Positions 16,152-24,545 of a DNA stretch of 64,000 nucleotides are shown piece after piece. The stretch comes from Pseudoalteromonas luteoviolacea (lineage in GTDB: Bacteria > Pseudomonadota > Gammaproteobacteria > Enterobacterales > Alteromonadaceae). Under the pieces are notes generated by a model that searched no databases, was not told the origin of the DNA, and saw nothing but the letters and a program-made list of their open reading frames with translations. Position 1 is the first letter of the stretch, and each line of letters opens with the position of its first letter. A program made the position numbers and the translations under genes. The stretch spans positions 1,950,001-2,014,000 of the forward strand of contig NZ_CP015411.1 in the NCBI RefSeq assembly GCF_001750165.1. Direction: 5' to 3'.

Positions 16152-17367
16152 TAGGGCAAGAGCATGAAAAATTACTTGCTATTCAATACCTTTTCTAGAT
16201 AGCACTCGTTTCTCGCTGCTTTTAGCTGTTTAGCGCGCACACCTTTGCTAAAGGATGTTTCTTTCTTTAATAAATTCAATGCAATATGCCTTACACCAGC
16301 AAACACTTCCGCAGCACCGTCACGGCGTATACGGCAGCCATCTTCATTCATTGCCACATCCAAACACCAATGAAGCCTGTTCTCAATATGCCAATGCGCT
16401 CGTGTGGCCTCAGCTAGTTTTTTCGCGCTCAAGTTTGCTGAACTTATGTAATATCGATATGTTAATTCGCCTTGCTTTTGATTATTCGGTTTACGATAAG
16501 ACACTATCACGCCTACACTTTGTAAATTGGCCCAGCTCGCACTCGCGGGAATTAGGGCCATATCATGACAGACAACAGCCGCTCGAAACTCTTCTCGACC
16601 TCGTTGATAATCGACTTCATTTAATAGACTATCTGATGCTATTTGGCGTGATATTTCTGGCTGTAAAAGTTGTTTTACTTGTTCAAATAAGTTGCCCTGA
16701 TTGGCTTTGAGTGCCAGCAAATAGTCTGCTTCTTTTTCTACAATTTGCTTTGCAATTTCCTTTTGGCAGCCCATTGCATCAATGGTCACTATACAACCTT
16801 TTAGCTCAAGCAGCTGAAGCAACTCTGGGATAGCTGTGATTTCATTGGACTTCGAGTCGGTCTTACATTGACCTAACGTCACGCCATTTTCACAGGCAAA
16901 CGCACTAACAATGTGGATAGCATCTTTTCTATCAGGTTGTTTAAACGAACCTTTTAGCCTTTTTCCATCAATGGCAACCACACTACCGTCTGTAAGCTCG
17001 CTACAGCTTTGCATCCATTGAGAGAAACTGGCTTGAAATTGGGTCATATCGATGCGGCTTATAACCCTAGCAATCGTGTCGTGCCGAGGCACGCCGTTAA
17101 TTAAGGGTATAAATTTACGTAACCAAGATAGTTTGTCATGGGCAAAATCTTCAATTTCTTCCCAACCTTGGCAACCTACGATTACGGCACTGATAGTTAG
17201 AAACAGAATATCGGATAATGGATGTTGCACTTTGCCTTGCTGGCGTGGGTCATCAATGGAAGAGAAATGTTCGAACAATGTATTGGCTGACATAATTGGG
17301 CTGCTTAATTTGAAAAGTAGTATAAGATCATAAATTTATGTCAAGGTAAAGTTCATGATCTTGCCCT
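16152..17367 (-). mobile_element. ISAs1-family insertion sequence
   Basis: 1216 bp with terminal inverted repeats AGGGCAAGAGCATGAA (left) and AGGGCAAGATCATGAA (right, read inward), one mismatch. It encodes a single intact transposase on the minus strand. A clean target duplication marks it as a recent simple insertion. Confidence 0.88.
16172..17293 (-). CDS. ISAs1-family transposase
   Basis: 373 residues, full length for the family. The N-terminal region begins HFSSIDDPRQQGKVQHPLSD, characteristic of ISAs1 (H-repeat associated) transposases. DDE residues are in VVAIDGKRLKGSF, IVTIDAMGCQ and HWHIENRLHWCLDV. No frameshift is seen, so the element is probably active. Confidence 0.92.
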   Translation of the reverse strand: MSANTLFEHFSSIDDPRQQGKVQHPLSDILFLTISAVIVGCQGWEEIEDFAHDKLSWLRKFIPLINGVPRHDTIARVISRIDMTQFQASFSQWMQSCSELTDGSVVAIDGKRLKGSFKQPDRKDAIHIVSAFACENGVTLGQCKTDSKSNEITAIPELLQLLELKGCIVTIDAMGCQKEIAKQIVEKEADYLLALKANQGNLFEQVKQLLQPEISRQIASDSLLNEVDYQRGREEFRAAVVCHDMALIPASASWANLQSVGVIVSYRKPNNQKQGELTYRYYISSANLSAKKLAEATRAHWHIENRLHWCLDVAMNEDGCRIRRDGAAEVFAGVRHIALNLLKKETSFSKGVRAKQLKAARNECYLEKVLNSK

Positions 17368-17378
17368 GCATTATATTC

Positions 17379-17516
17379 GCGTTTAATAGGCATTAATTGA
17401 TCTTGTTAGCTATTTTTTGGTGTTTAAACTGCTGAAGTTATTTCAATAAATACTTCTATTACCACTAATAATTGAGTCCTTTTTTTGCGCTTTGTAAAGT
17501 GGGACTACATCAATTG
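17379..17516. other. short AT-rich spacer
   Basis: No gene is seen between the IS right flank and the terminator of the RiPP-like gene. Confidence 0.4.
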
Positions 17517-17543
17517 AAAAAGCCACGATAATGCTGTGGCTTG
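17517..17543 (-). terminator. terminator of the RiPP-precursor-like gene
   Basis: AGCCACag and cGTGGCT pair; on the minus strand the stem is followed by TTTTTC, 18 bases after the stop of the small gene. Confidence 0.75.
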
Positions 17544-17560
17544 GTTAGCTTTCTAGGCGA

Positions 17561-17737
17561 TTATTGGCAATAGCGGCTGTAGCATGTGCCTTGCGAGCAA
17601 CACGCGAGGGTGTTGCCAAAGCAATTAGTCCAGCCTGAGTTACAGCCTCCTGCTACATTGGGTGTTTGTGCGCCAGATAATTCTTGTTTGTTTTGGCTTA
17701 GATCTTTAATGCGTTTCTTATCTAATGTCAGTTTCAT
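17561..17737 (-). CDS. Cys-rich peptide with double-glycine leader (RiPP precursor-like)
   Basis: 58 residues, ATG 17737 with AGGA upstream and a strong terminator downstream. The leader MKLTLDKKRIKDLSQNKQ resembles the K-L-x-L-xKKxIxxLS leaders of class I lanthipeptide-like precursors, and PNVAGG ends it with a Gly-Gly cleavage-type motif. The 27-residue core has six Cys plus Ser and Thr (CNSGWTNC, LACC, GTCYSRYC). It could be a lanthipeptide, a disulfide-rich bacteriocin or a secreted signal. No dehydratase, cyclase or peptidase-ABC exporter lies next to it, so any modifying enzymes must be elsewhere. Confidence 0.65.
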   Translation of the reverse strand: MKLTLDKKRIKDLSQNKQELSGAQTPNVAGGCNSGWTNCFGNTLACCSQGTCYSRYCQ

Positions 17738-17777
17738 AAAGCTTCCTTTTATTCAAACTTGTTGATGATATGATTCA

Positions 17778-17808
17778 CTTTCTGTACATGTGTGTACAGA
17801 AAGTTTTT
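17778..17808. promoter_or_regulatory. perfect 11-bp inverted repeat upstream of the RiPP-like gene
   Basis: CTTTCTGTACA and TGTACAGAAAG flank a TGTG loop; TTTTT follows on the plus strand. It sits 41-66 bases before the ATG of the minus-strand precursor gene. It could be an operator, a leader hairpin, or a plus-strand terminator. Confidence 0.45.
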
Positions 17809-17852
17809 CGAGCATATGTATTAATTAATATTAAAGCTATTGAAAATTTATC

Positions 17853-17954
17853 ATGTTTAATGGATTAAAAACTCTAACTTTCTGTGTGGCGTGTTTTTTA
17901 GTTTTTTTGCTAAACGGTTGTTTGGTCAATTTTTTACCTAAAAAAGGTTCGTGA
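17853..17954 (+). CDS. very small lipoprotein (tentative)
   Basis: 33 residues: a hydrophobic stretch (LTFCVACFLVFLLNGC) ends in the lipobox-like LLNGC and is followed by only ten residues. This matches the size and plan of entericidin-like small lipoproteins. There is no clear ribosome site and no named family, so this is a tentative call. Confidence 0.35.
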   Translation: MFNGLKTLTFCVACFLVFLLNGCLVNFLPKKGS

Positions 17955-18122
17955 TTTGTTTATTTTTATTATTGTGGTATGCGAAAATAAAAGCAGTATA
18001 TGCCTGCAATGGTCAAGGTATAAATGATCGAGTTAAATCGATGATAAAGTGAGCGTTTTGAAATCTATCGTTGATAAACTTTTTATTTGGCATGTACTTT
18101 ATTTCAATCTAAAAGGAAGAAT
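17955..18122. other. upstream region of the TonB-domain gene
   Basis: AT-rich, no gene. AAAAGGAAG ahead of ATG 18123 is a good ribosome site and decides that start over an upstream in-frame ATG at 18087. Confidence 0.5.
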
Positions 18123-19169
18123 ATGAATTTAATGTCAGCATTGCTACTCGCTGCGTCTACTTTACCTTATGCTGCAAAAGCGGCACAAACCGATGAGGAT
18201 TTAATTGGAAAGGTTATCGATGCAGTTCCGATAGAGAAGTCCGCCGCAGTATTTCCAAGGTTAGCTGCTGATCGCGGAAGAGAAGGGTGGGTACAATTAA
18301 GTTATGTCATCAATGAGAAAGGCGAAGTTGAATCACCAGTTATAGAACATTCGTCAGGACATGCTTCATTTGAGCGTTCAGCACTTAAGGCGGTGAATCA
18401 ATGGAAATTTAAGCCTGCGTTGCAAAATGGTAAACCAGTTAAGCAATGTAAAAACCAAGTTCAAATGTCATTTTATCTCCAAGATGCGCCTCGTAGTGTT
18501 TCCTCTTCATTTTTGAACCGTTATAAAAAGATCGGTAAAAAAATTGATAGCAATGATTTGGAATCAATCCCTGAGTTATTTGGTGAAATGCGAGAACGGA
18601 AGCTTAAAAACTTTACTGAAGATACATATTACTGGGTAGCAAAAGCGCGTTATTATGCTGCTACTGGAGATAAATATCGCGAGCTGCATGCGATCATAAG
18701 AGTTATAAAAGCTAGAAAAGGGTATATCCCCGATGATATGTTTATTGCTTTTTTGAGTCGAGCAACCGTTTTAAACCTAGAGCATAATCTGCTCTTTTAT
18801 GCACTACATACATTTGAGCGCTTGGCTGAATTTCCTGATGCACAAGCGTCGATTAACAAGTTAAAGCCATTTATCGATAAAGCCCGCGCCTTAATAAAAG
18901 ACGACAGTAAAACGATTTGGGTCAAAGGGAAAATCAAGCGCTCTTTGTGGAGCCATAAATTGGTAAGAAACGCATTTACGATTGCTGATATCAATGGCAG
19001 CTTATCTTCTTTGGAAGTCAGATGTAAAAATCAATTCTCATCGTATGATGTAAAGCCTGGATTGAAGTGGAATATCCCGAAAAATTGGCAAGGCTGCCAG
19101 GTGTACGTGTACGGAGACAAAGGTGCGTCATTTCACTTAGTCGAAACACCACATGGAGAAGAGGTCTAG
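18123..19169 (+). CDS. periplasmic protein with TonB C-terminal domain
   Basis: 348 residues. After a signal peptide (NLMSALLLAASTLPYAAKAA) comes a TonB-type domain, about residues 35-125: PRLAADRGREGWVQLSYVIN, then FERSALKAVNQWKFKPAL and NGKPV. The remaining 220 residues are alpha-helical, TPR-like in appearance, ending with a small beta-rich part. There is no transmembrane anchor or Pro-rich spacer, so it is not a classical TonB. A stand-alone periplasmic role in envelope or outer-membrane receptor function is inferred. Confidence 0.7.
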   Translation: MNLMSALLLAASTLPYAAKAAQTDEDLIGKVIDAVPIEKSAAVFPRLAADRGREGWVQLSYVINEKGEVESPVIEHSSGHASFERSALKAVNQWKFKPALQNGKPVKQCKNQVQMSFYLQDAPRSVSSSFLNRYKKIGKKIDSNDLESIPELFGEMRERKLKNFTEDTYYWVAKARYYAATGDKYRELHAIIRVIKARKGYIPDDMFIAFLSRATVLNLEHNLLFYALHTFERLAEFPDAQASINKLKPFIDKARALIKDDSKTIWVKGKIKRSLWSHKLVRNAFTIADINGSLSSLEVRCKNQFSSYDVKPGLKWNIPKNWQGCQVYVYGDKGASFHLVETPHGEEV

Positions 19170-19180
19170 TTAGTTAAAAT

Positions 19181-19210
19181 GGCGTGTGGTCAAGTTTGTA
19201 TGCACACGCC
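19181..19210 (+). terminator. hairpin after the TonB-domain gene
   Basis: GGCGTGTG and CACACGCC pair around 14 nt; the U-rich stretch that follows is weak (GTTCAATTCT). Confidence 0.45.
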
Positions 19211-19338
19211 GTTCAATTCTACTTATGTTCAAACTATTGTGCGTTTTTAAGAGCAATAGTGACAAAACAGCAACTGGGGACACTTTTTCTTCCACTCAAT
19301 TGGTCATACTGCGCGCTAGTAGTACTTAGGAGCGCGTT

Positions 19339-20226
19339 ATGTCCAATCAAAATTCTATATCACTGTTTTCAGTAGTACGATTAAGCCCAATAAAGGTGGC
19401 GATAACTTGGTTAATGGTAATAGCAGAAAATATCCTGCTTATTTTACTTCCTTTATTAATTGGCTATGCCATTGATGGTGTGCTGTCAAAAGACTTTCTG
19501 CCGTTAGTGGTCTTTGCCGCTTGTTTATTTGGTTTGGTGGTCGTGAGCGTGATACGCCGATTTTACGACACACGGGTATATGGGGGCATTCGCGTTAAGT
19601 TGGCCGAGACGGTTGCGCATAATTTACGTGGCGCTGATATCTCTGCCAAAAATGCACGCCTTTTGATGTCCAGAGAACTGGTGGATTTTTTAGAAAATGA
19701 TTTACCCGCATTGATGACTGCGGGGATCCAACTGGTTTCAATTGTGATCATACTCGCGACATTTCATAGCTATTTTGCTTTGAATGTATTAGCGGCCAGC
19801 TGTGCCATGTTGATGGTGTACGGATTTTGTCACGATACTTTTAAACGTCTTAACGGCAAGTTGAACGACCAAACAGAGCAGCAGGTGCATATTTTAAGTC
19901 ACAAGCCTTTTGCCGCTCTAAGCGCCCACCTAGAAAAACTTAAAAAGCATGAAATTGCACTCTCTGATACCGAGGCACTGGTATATGGCTTGATATTTTC
20001 ACTGCTGTTTGTTTCAGTACTTGGCAATTTATGGTTGGTGAATATGTTGCCAAACCCTTCCACAGGCGATGTATTTTCGATTCTTACCTATTCACTGGAA
20101 TTTGTTGATACAGCAATCATGTTGCCCGTAACACTGCAGGTACTGTCCCGTTTAGATGAAATTACACAGCGCTTAAATCGAAACGAATTGGCACTCAATG
20201 ATAAGGAAGCAAGCTATGAAGTATAA
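19339..20226 (+). CDS. ABC transporter six-TM-domain-like protein without ATPase domain
   Basis: 295 residues, mostly hydrophobic, with the layout of an ABC exporter membrane domain (PF13748-like: LLPLLIGYAIDGVLSKDF, then FYDTRVYGGIRVKLAETV). It has no Walker motifs and ends where a nucleotide-binding domain would begin. It overlaps the next gene by 11 bp and so is co-translated with an RND adaptor and pump. Either an ATPase is supplied from elsewhere or the protein has a non-transport role; this pairing is unusual. Confidence 0.7.
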   Translation: MSNQNSISLFSVVRLSPIKVAITWLMVIAENILLILLPLLIGYAIDGVLSKDFLPLVVFAACLFGLVVVSVIRRFYDTRVYGGIRVKLAETVAHNLRGADISAKNARLLMSRELVDFLENDLPALMTAGIQLVSIVIILATFHSYFALNVLAASCAMLMVYGFCHDTFKRLNGKLNDQTEQQVHILSHKPFAALSAHLEKLKKHEIALSDTEALVYGLIFSLLFVSVLGNLWLVNMLPNPSTGDVFSILTYSLEFVDTAIMLPVTLQVLSRLDEITQRLNRNELALNDKEASYEV

Positions 20227-21388
20227 AATAATAATGGCGATATCGGCAGGGCTATTTTCGATATTTGTCGCACTGGTGATTGTTGAACAATTGGCTGTTG
20301 AAGCAAGGCCTACCGTTGTCAAAAAACCAGTGAAACAATCAGTTTCAACAGTGACCGTTGTGGCAAAGGCACATCATCCTGAAGTGACACTCATAGGCAA
20401 TACAAGGGCGCGTTTTTTGACGCAATTGAAAGTAACCAGTGATGGTCAGCTAGCTTGGCTAGATACGCACTTGGAACCAGGTAACTTAATTAAAGCGCAG
20501 ACGCTGTTAGCCAAATTGGATATGACGCATCTAAAGTCTGAATTGGCAGAGGCAAAAAGTCATGTTGAACATGCCAAACTTGAATTAGAGCGTCAGCTGC
20601 ATGAGCAGTCGGTGGCACTGAGTATGCTGTCGCCGAATAATCAAAGTCCATTCGCCAAAAGAGAGCCACAAGTCGCAGCGGCAAAATCAGACTTAACACA
20701 AGCAAAGCAAGCACTTAAAAGTACTGAAAAGCGAGTGCAAGAAGCAAAAGTGAGTGCGCCTTTTGATGCCGTTATTTTATCAAGGTTTGTGAGTCCAAAT
20801 GATTGGTTAAGCGCAGGGGAGGCTTTGTTTGAAGTGGCAGCAAGCGACAGCATAGATGTGATTGTGCCGGTGTCCGAGCCTGTTTGGCAAACACTACAAG
20901 GCAAGCTGAAAGATAAAAAAATAACAATGCATGTCACAGATCGTGCTAATAAACAGTGGCCGGCCTCGCTCAGGTATGTTGCGCCCAATTTGGACGTAAC
21001 CACTCGGCAGCGCCAAGTCGTGTTGCAGGTCGCCAATCCTTATGAACAACCTACTGCGCTTTTGCCAAATCAACCAGTGCAGGTGAGCATGGCATTTTCA
21101 GAGCCTGTTTTATCTTATCAAGTGCCGCAAAGCGCAGTGACGAGAGACGGATATGTTTGGACGCTAGGTATTGATAATACGTTACAAAAAGAAGCCATTG
21201 AGGTGCTTTCTAAAAGCTCAAGTGCTGTGCATATTCGCTTCGAAAAAAGCAGTGTCAATGCCAAGCAAGTGGTTGTGTATCCTTTACTTAGCATGATAAT
21301 TGGTACACTTGTTGAGCCGATATCACAGGATATGCAATTAGCAGACAGCACAGGTGCAGGGGAGGTGTCTGATGAACTGGCTCACTAA
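20216..21388 (+). CDS. RND efflux periplasmic adaptor (membrane fusion protein)
   Basis: 390 residues. One N-terminal membrane helix (IIMAISAGLFSIFVALVIVE), a lipoyl-like half (GQLAWLDTHLEPGNLIKAQT), a helical hairpin of about 90 residues and the matching second half (KVSAPFDAVILSRFVSPNDWLSAG), then beta-barrel and membrane-proximal domains. ATG 20216 overlaps the preceding gene, and its stop overlaps the pump gene, so the three form a translationally coupled operon. It links the inner-membrane pump to an outer-membrane channel, which is not encoded here. Confidence 0.88.
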   Translation: MKYKIIMAISAGLFSIFVALVIVEQLAVEARPTVVKKPVKQSVSTVTVVAKAHHPEVTLIGNTRARFLTQLKVTSDGQLAWLDTHLEPGNLIKAQTLLAKLDMTHLKSELAEAKSHVEHAKLELERQLHEQSVALSMLSPNNQSPFAKREPQVAAAKSDLTQAKQALKSTEKRVQEAKVSAPFDAVILSRFVSPNDWLSAGEALFEVAASDSIDVIVPVSEPVWQTLQGKLKDKKITMHVTDRANKQWPASLRYVAPNLDVTTRQRQVVLQVANPYEQPTALLPNQPVQVSMAFSEPVLSYQVPQSAVTRDGYVWTLGIDNTLQKEAIEVLSKSSSAVHIRFEKSSVNAKQVVVYPLLSMIIGTLVEPISQDMQLADSTGAGEVSDELAH

Positions 21389-24300
21389 ATGGTTTATTGA
21401 TAATACGGTTGCGGCAAACTTGTTGATGTTTGCCATTATTGCCAGTGGCGTTTTAGCACTCGGGCAACTGCGGGTTGAGTCTTTTCCGCAAATCCCGGCT
21501 TCGACGATTTCAGTGTCTGTGTCGTACCCAGGTGGCAGTGCTGAGCAAATTGATGCGGGGATCACCCAGCGCGTTGAAGAGGCCATTAGCGGTATAGCTG
21601 GTGTGAAACAAGTGGTGAGTGAATCCAGTGCAGGGAGCTCAACGGTGAGCATTCGTAAAACACCGGATACGGATATCGAACAGCTATTGAGTGAAGTGCG
21701 TAATCGGGTCAATGCCATTGTGGGGTTTCCGACATTGGCAGAAAGACCGATTGTAAGTAAAGACGAGTTTACTAATTTAGCGGCGTTTGTGATTGTCTCT
21801 GCGCCCAGAGCTAATACGGATTTACAGCCGATTGCCAGACAAATCGAAGTGGCATTGAAAAAACAATCAGATATTTCATCTGTTGATAACTGGGGCAGTC
21901 GCAGTCCGCAATTGGTGGTTGAACCAGATCCAATAAAACTTGCTCAGCTTGGCTTGTCACTGGAAAGTGTTGCGATGGCGATAGAGCAGGCTTCTATAGA
22001 AACCAGAACCGGAGAGCTTGAAAGCCAAAGTGGTCGCTTATTGCTGCGTGGTGATGGGTATGCCGATAGCACTGAATTATTAAAAAATATCCCCGTTGTG
22101 GCGAATGCGCAGGGTACGGTTAAATTATCTGATATCGCGCAGGTATATCGCGACTTTGCCCAAACCAGTTCGATTGTGCGTAACAACGGAGAAAATGCCA
22201 TTGCGCTGCTGGTCAGTACCAGTCAGTCAGATAACTTGTTGCATGTGAGCAAAGCGGTCAATGACACGCTTGAACAAATGCGTAAGCACCTACCGGCTGA
22301 TGTGCAGCTAAGCACCATGGCTGATATGGCTCCGTATATAGAAGATCAATTATTCAGATTAGGTCACAACGCATGGCAAGGGCTGCTCATTGTGATTGTA
22401 TTACTTGGTATTTTTTTAGACTTAAAATTGGCATTTTGGGTATCTGCGGGTATTCCAGTCGCGCTATTTGGTACTTTGGGTGCATTGCAGCTGACCGATC
22501 ACAGTATTAATGACATTACCTTATTTGGCTTTATTTTAGTCTTGGGTATTTTAGTCGATGATGCGGTGGTTGTCGGAGAAGCTATTCATGAAAAGCGGGG
22601 AGTACATAAAAACAGTCAACTTGCTGCATTTAAAGGCGTACAGTCGGTGTCGGTGGCGACCATATTTGGCGCTTTGACGACCATCGCTGCGTTTTCTCCT
22701 ATGCTTTGGATAAACAATGATTTGGCCAAGCTATTAGCAGGCTTTTCAGTGGTGGTTATCCTCGCTTTGCTGTTTTCACTGATAGAGAGCAAGTTTATTT
22801 TACCTGCTCACCTGAGCACTTCGACCACGCGTCAATCCAAAAACGGGTCGTTGGTTAGTTGGGTGCAAATGCAAGCTCAGAGCTTTTTACTTACCTTAAA
22901 AAGCAAGGCTTACCAACCAGCTCTTAGCTTTGCAATGAAATATAAAATAGCCAGTTTATTGTTCTTCTGTGCGTTTATTACATTAGCCTATGGCATGTGG
23001 TCCACAGGAACGATTCGAAGCGCGGTTTTTCCGGAGATACCTGGGCGTTACATTACCGCTAAGGTGTCATTGCAAGATGGCGCGCCTTTACCACTACAAG
23101 CGAACGCGTTAAACCAATTAGAGCGCGCTGCGACGCAAATATCAGATGTCATTCAAGCAGAGCACAGACTCGAGCAGACGCCATTTGTGAATGCATTAGC
23201 TTGGTCTGATGGTTATGGCGATATTGAAATTACTTTGGAGCTTTCTAATGAAGCGCTCAGTGCAGTCCCCAGTCATGAGTTAACCGATAGCTGGCGTTTG
23301 CAAACTGGTGCCATCGAGGGGGCCGATTCAGTGCAATTTTCGGCATCGGAAGCACCTGCAGGTGGGACGTTTGTGTCGATTATTGCGCCTGAAAAAGCGC
23401 AAGCTCAGCAAGTGAGTGCTCTGCTATCTGATGCATTGGCTTTGCAGTCGGGTGTATCAGATATTTATGACGACGCCAGTGGCGGGCAGTGGCAAGTCCG
23501 TATCAAGTTAAATGATTATGGCCAGCAATTAGGAATTACTCAGCATCACATTGCTCAATTTACCGGAGATGCATTTGGTCACAGAGAAATACACCGATTG
23601 CTAGATCAAGGCCAAGAGACCAAGGTCATAGTGCGGTATGCACAGCAAGAGCGGCAAAGTATCGAGCAGTTAAAGCACAGCATATTGACACTAGAGTCAG
23701 GACATAGCGTGCGATTAGCAGATATCGCCACGCTGAGTTTTGAGCAAGTGCCAGAGACGATTTATCGACGAGAGGGCGAGGAAGTCGTCAATGTATATTG
23801 GAAGCAAAACAGGCATATCCAATCGCCAGAAGAGGTGATGTCAAATTTACAATCAGAGATTAGTCATCTGGAGCAAGCGTATCCAAGTGTAAAAATAAAA
23901 GCCGGTGGAGAGTTTGAAGAGATATCAGAGGTATCTAAAGGGTTTAAATCCGCCATTTGGATGACAGTGATCCTCATTTATATTTTATTGGCAATTCCGC
24001 TTAAATCTTATTGGCAGCCTTTGATCATTATGGCGGTGATCCCATTTGGTTTTGCTGGGGCTATTTTTGGGCATTACATTATGGACCTGCCAATTAGTTT
24101 ATTGTCGATGTTTGGCATGATGGCGATGACGGGTATAGTGATCAATGACTCGTTGGTATTGATCACCCGCTTTAACTATTTATACCGAACTGGCACACCA
24201 TTGAATGAGGCTTTAATTCAAGCTGGATTAAGCCGTTTTCGAGCCATATTCCTTACCACAGTGACGACGGTATGTGGTTTGCTGCCACTGTTGTTTGAAC

Positions 24301-24464
24301 AAGCGGAGCAGGCGCAATATTTAAAACCAGCGGCGGTGTCATTGATTTTTGGAGAGTTGTTTGCAACCTTGGTGACCTTGGTATTGATCCCGATATTGCT
24401 TGGGCTGTTTTGTCGCAAACAGCCTAAAGTACAGGTGACTGAGTTATTGCAGCAAGGTACCTAG
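21372..24464 (+). CDS. RND efflux pump, HAE1/AcrB-like
   Basis: 1030 residues, full length for the family, starting at MNWLTKWFIDNTVAANLLM with GGGGAGG upstream. It has twelve expected membrane helices in two halves, with two large periplasmic loops. The proton-relay acidic pair is seen in GILVDDAVVVGEAIHEKR (about residue 395). It exports drugs or lipophilic metabolites using proton motive force together with the upstream adaptor. The next gene is an AraC-type regulator in the same direction, a possible regulator of the operon. Confidence 0.9.
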   Translation: MNWLTKWFIDNTVAANLLMFAIIASGVLALGQLRVESFPQIPASTISVSVSYPGGSAEQIDAGITQRVEEAISGIAGVKQVVSESSAGSSTVSIRKTPDTDIEQLLSEVRNRVNAIVGFPTLAERPIVSKDEFTNLAAFVIVSAPRANTDLQPIARQIEVALKKQSDISSVDNWGSRSPQLVVEPDPIKLAQLGLSLESVAMAIEQASIETRTGELESQSGRLLLRGDGYADSTELLKNIPVVANAQGTVKLSDIAQVYRDFAQTSSIVRNNGENAIALLVSTSQSDNLLHVSKAVNDTLEQMRKHLPADVQLSTMADMAPYIEDQLFRLGHNAWQGLLIVIVLLGIFLDLKLAFWVSAGIPVALFGTLGALQLTDHSINDITLFGFILVLGILVDDAVVVGEAIHEKRGVHKNSQLAAFKGVQSVSVATIFGALTTIAAFSPMLWINNDLAKLLAGFSVVVILALLFSLIESKFILPAHLSTSTTRQSKNGSLVSWVQMQAQSFLLTLKSKAYQPALSFAMKYKIASLLFFCAFITLAYGMWSTGTIRSAVFPEIPGRYITAKVSLQDGAPLPLQANALNQLERAATQISDVIQAEHRLEQTPFVNALAWSDGYGDIEITLELSNEALSAVPSHELTDSWRLQTGAIEGADSVQFSASEAPAGGTFVSIIAPEKAQAQQVSALLSDALALQSGVSDIYDDASGGQWQVRIKLNDYGQQLGITQHHIAQFTGDAFGHREIHRLLDQGQETKVIVRYAQQERQSIEQLKHSILTLESGHSVRLADIATLSFEQVPETIYRREGEEVVNVYWKQNRHIQSPEEVMSNLQSEISHLEQAYPSVKIKAGGEFEEISEVSKGFKSAIWMTVILIYILLAIPLKSYWQPLIIMAVIPFGFAGAIFGHYIMDLPISLLSMFGMMAMTGIVINDSLVLITRFNYLYRTGTPLNEALIQAGLSRFRAIFLTTVTTVCGLLPLLFEQAEQAQYLKPAAVSLIFGELFATLVTLVLIPILLGLFCRKQPKVQVTELLQQGT

Positions 24465-24545
24465 TTACAATTGCTTACACGGTGAGATTTGCTTTTCCTT
24501 GAAGAGCGCGAGATAGTTGCGGCATTCGTCACAATTATCTTGCTT

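Larger units (their letters stand above)
16141..17378. repeat. 11-bp target duplication flanking the ISAs1 element
   Basis: GCATTATATTC occurs at 16141-16151 and again at 17368-17378, directly outside the element ends. Family members duplicate 8-10 bp, so one base may belong to the element. Confidence 0.8.

Noticed and set aside
17778..17803. LexA (SOS) box in the palindrome upstream of the RiPP-like gene
   Set aside because: The CTGT...ACAG halves are ten bases apart; the gammaproteobacterial LexA box needs eight.
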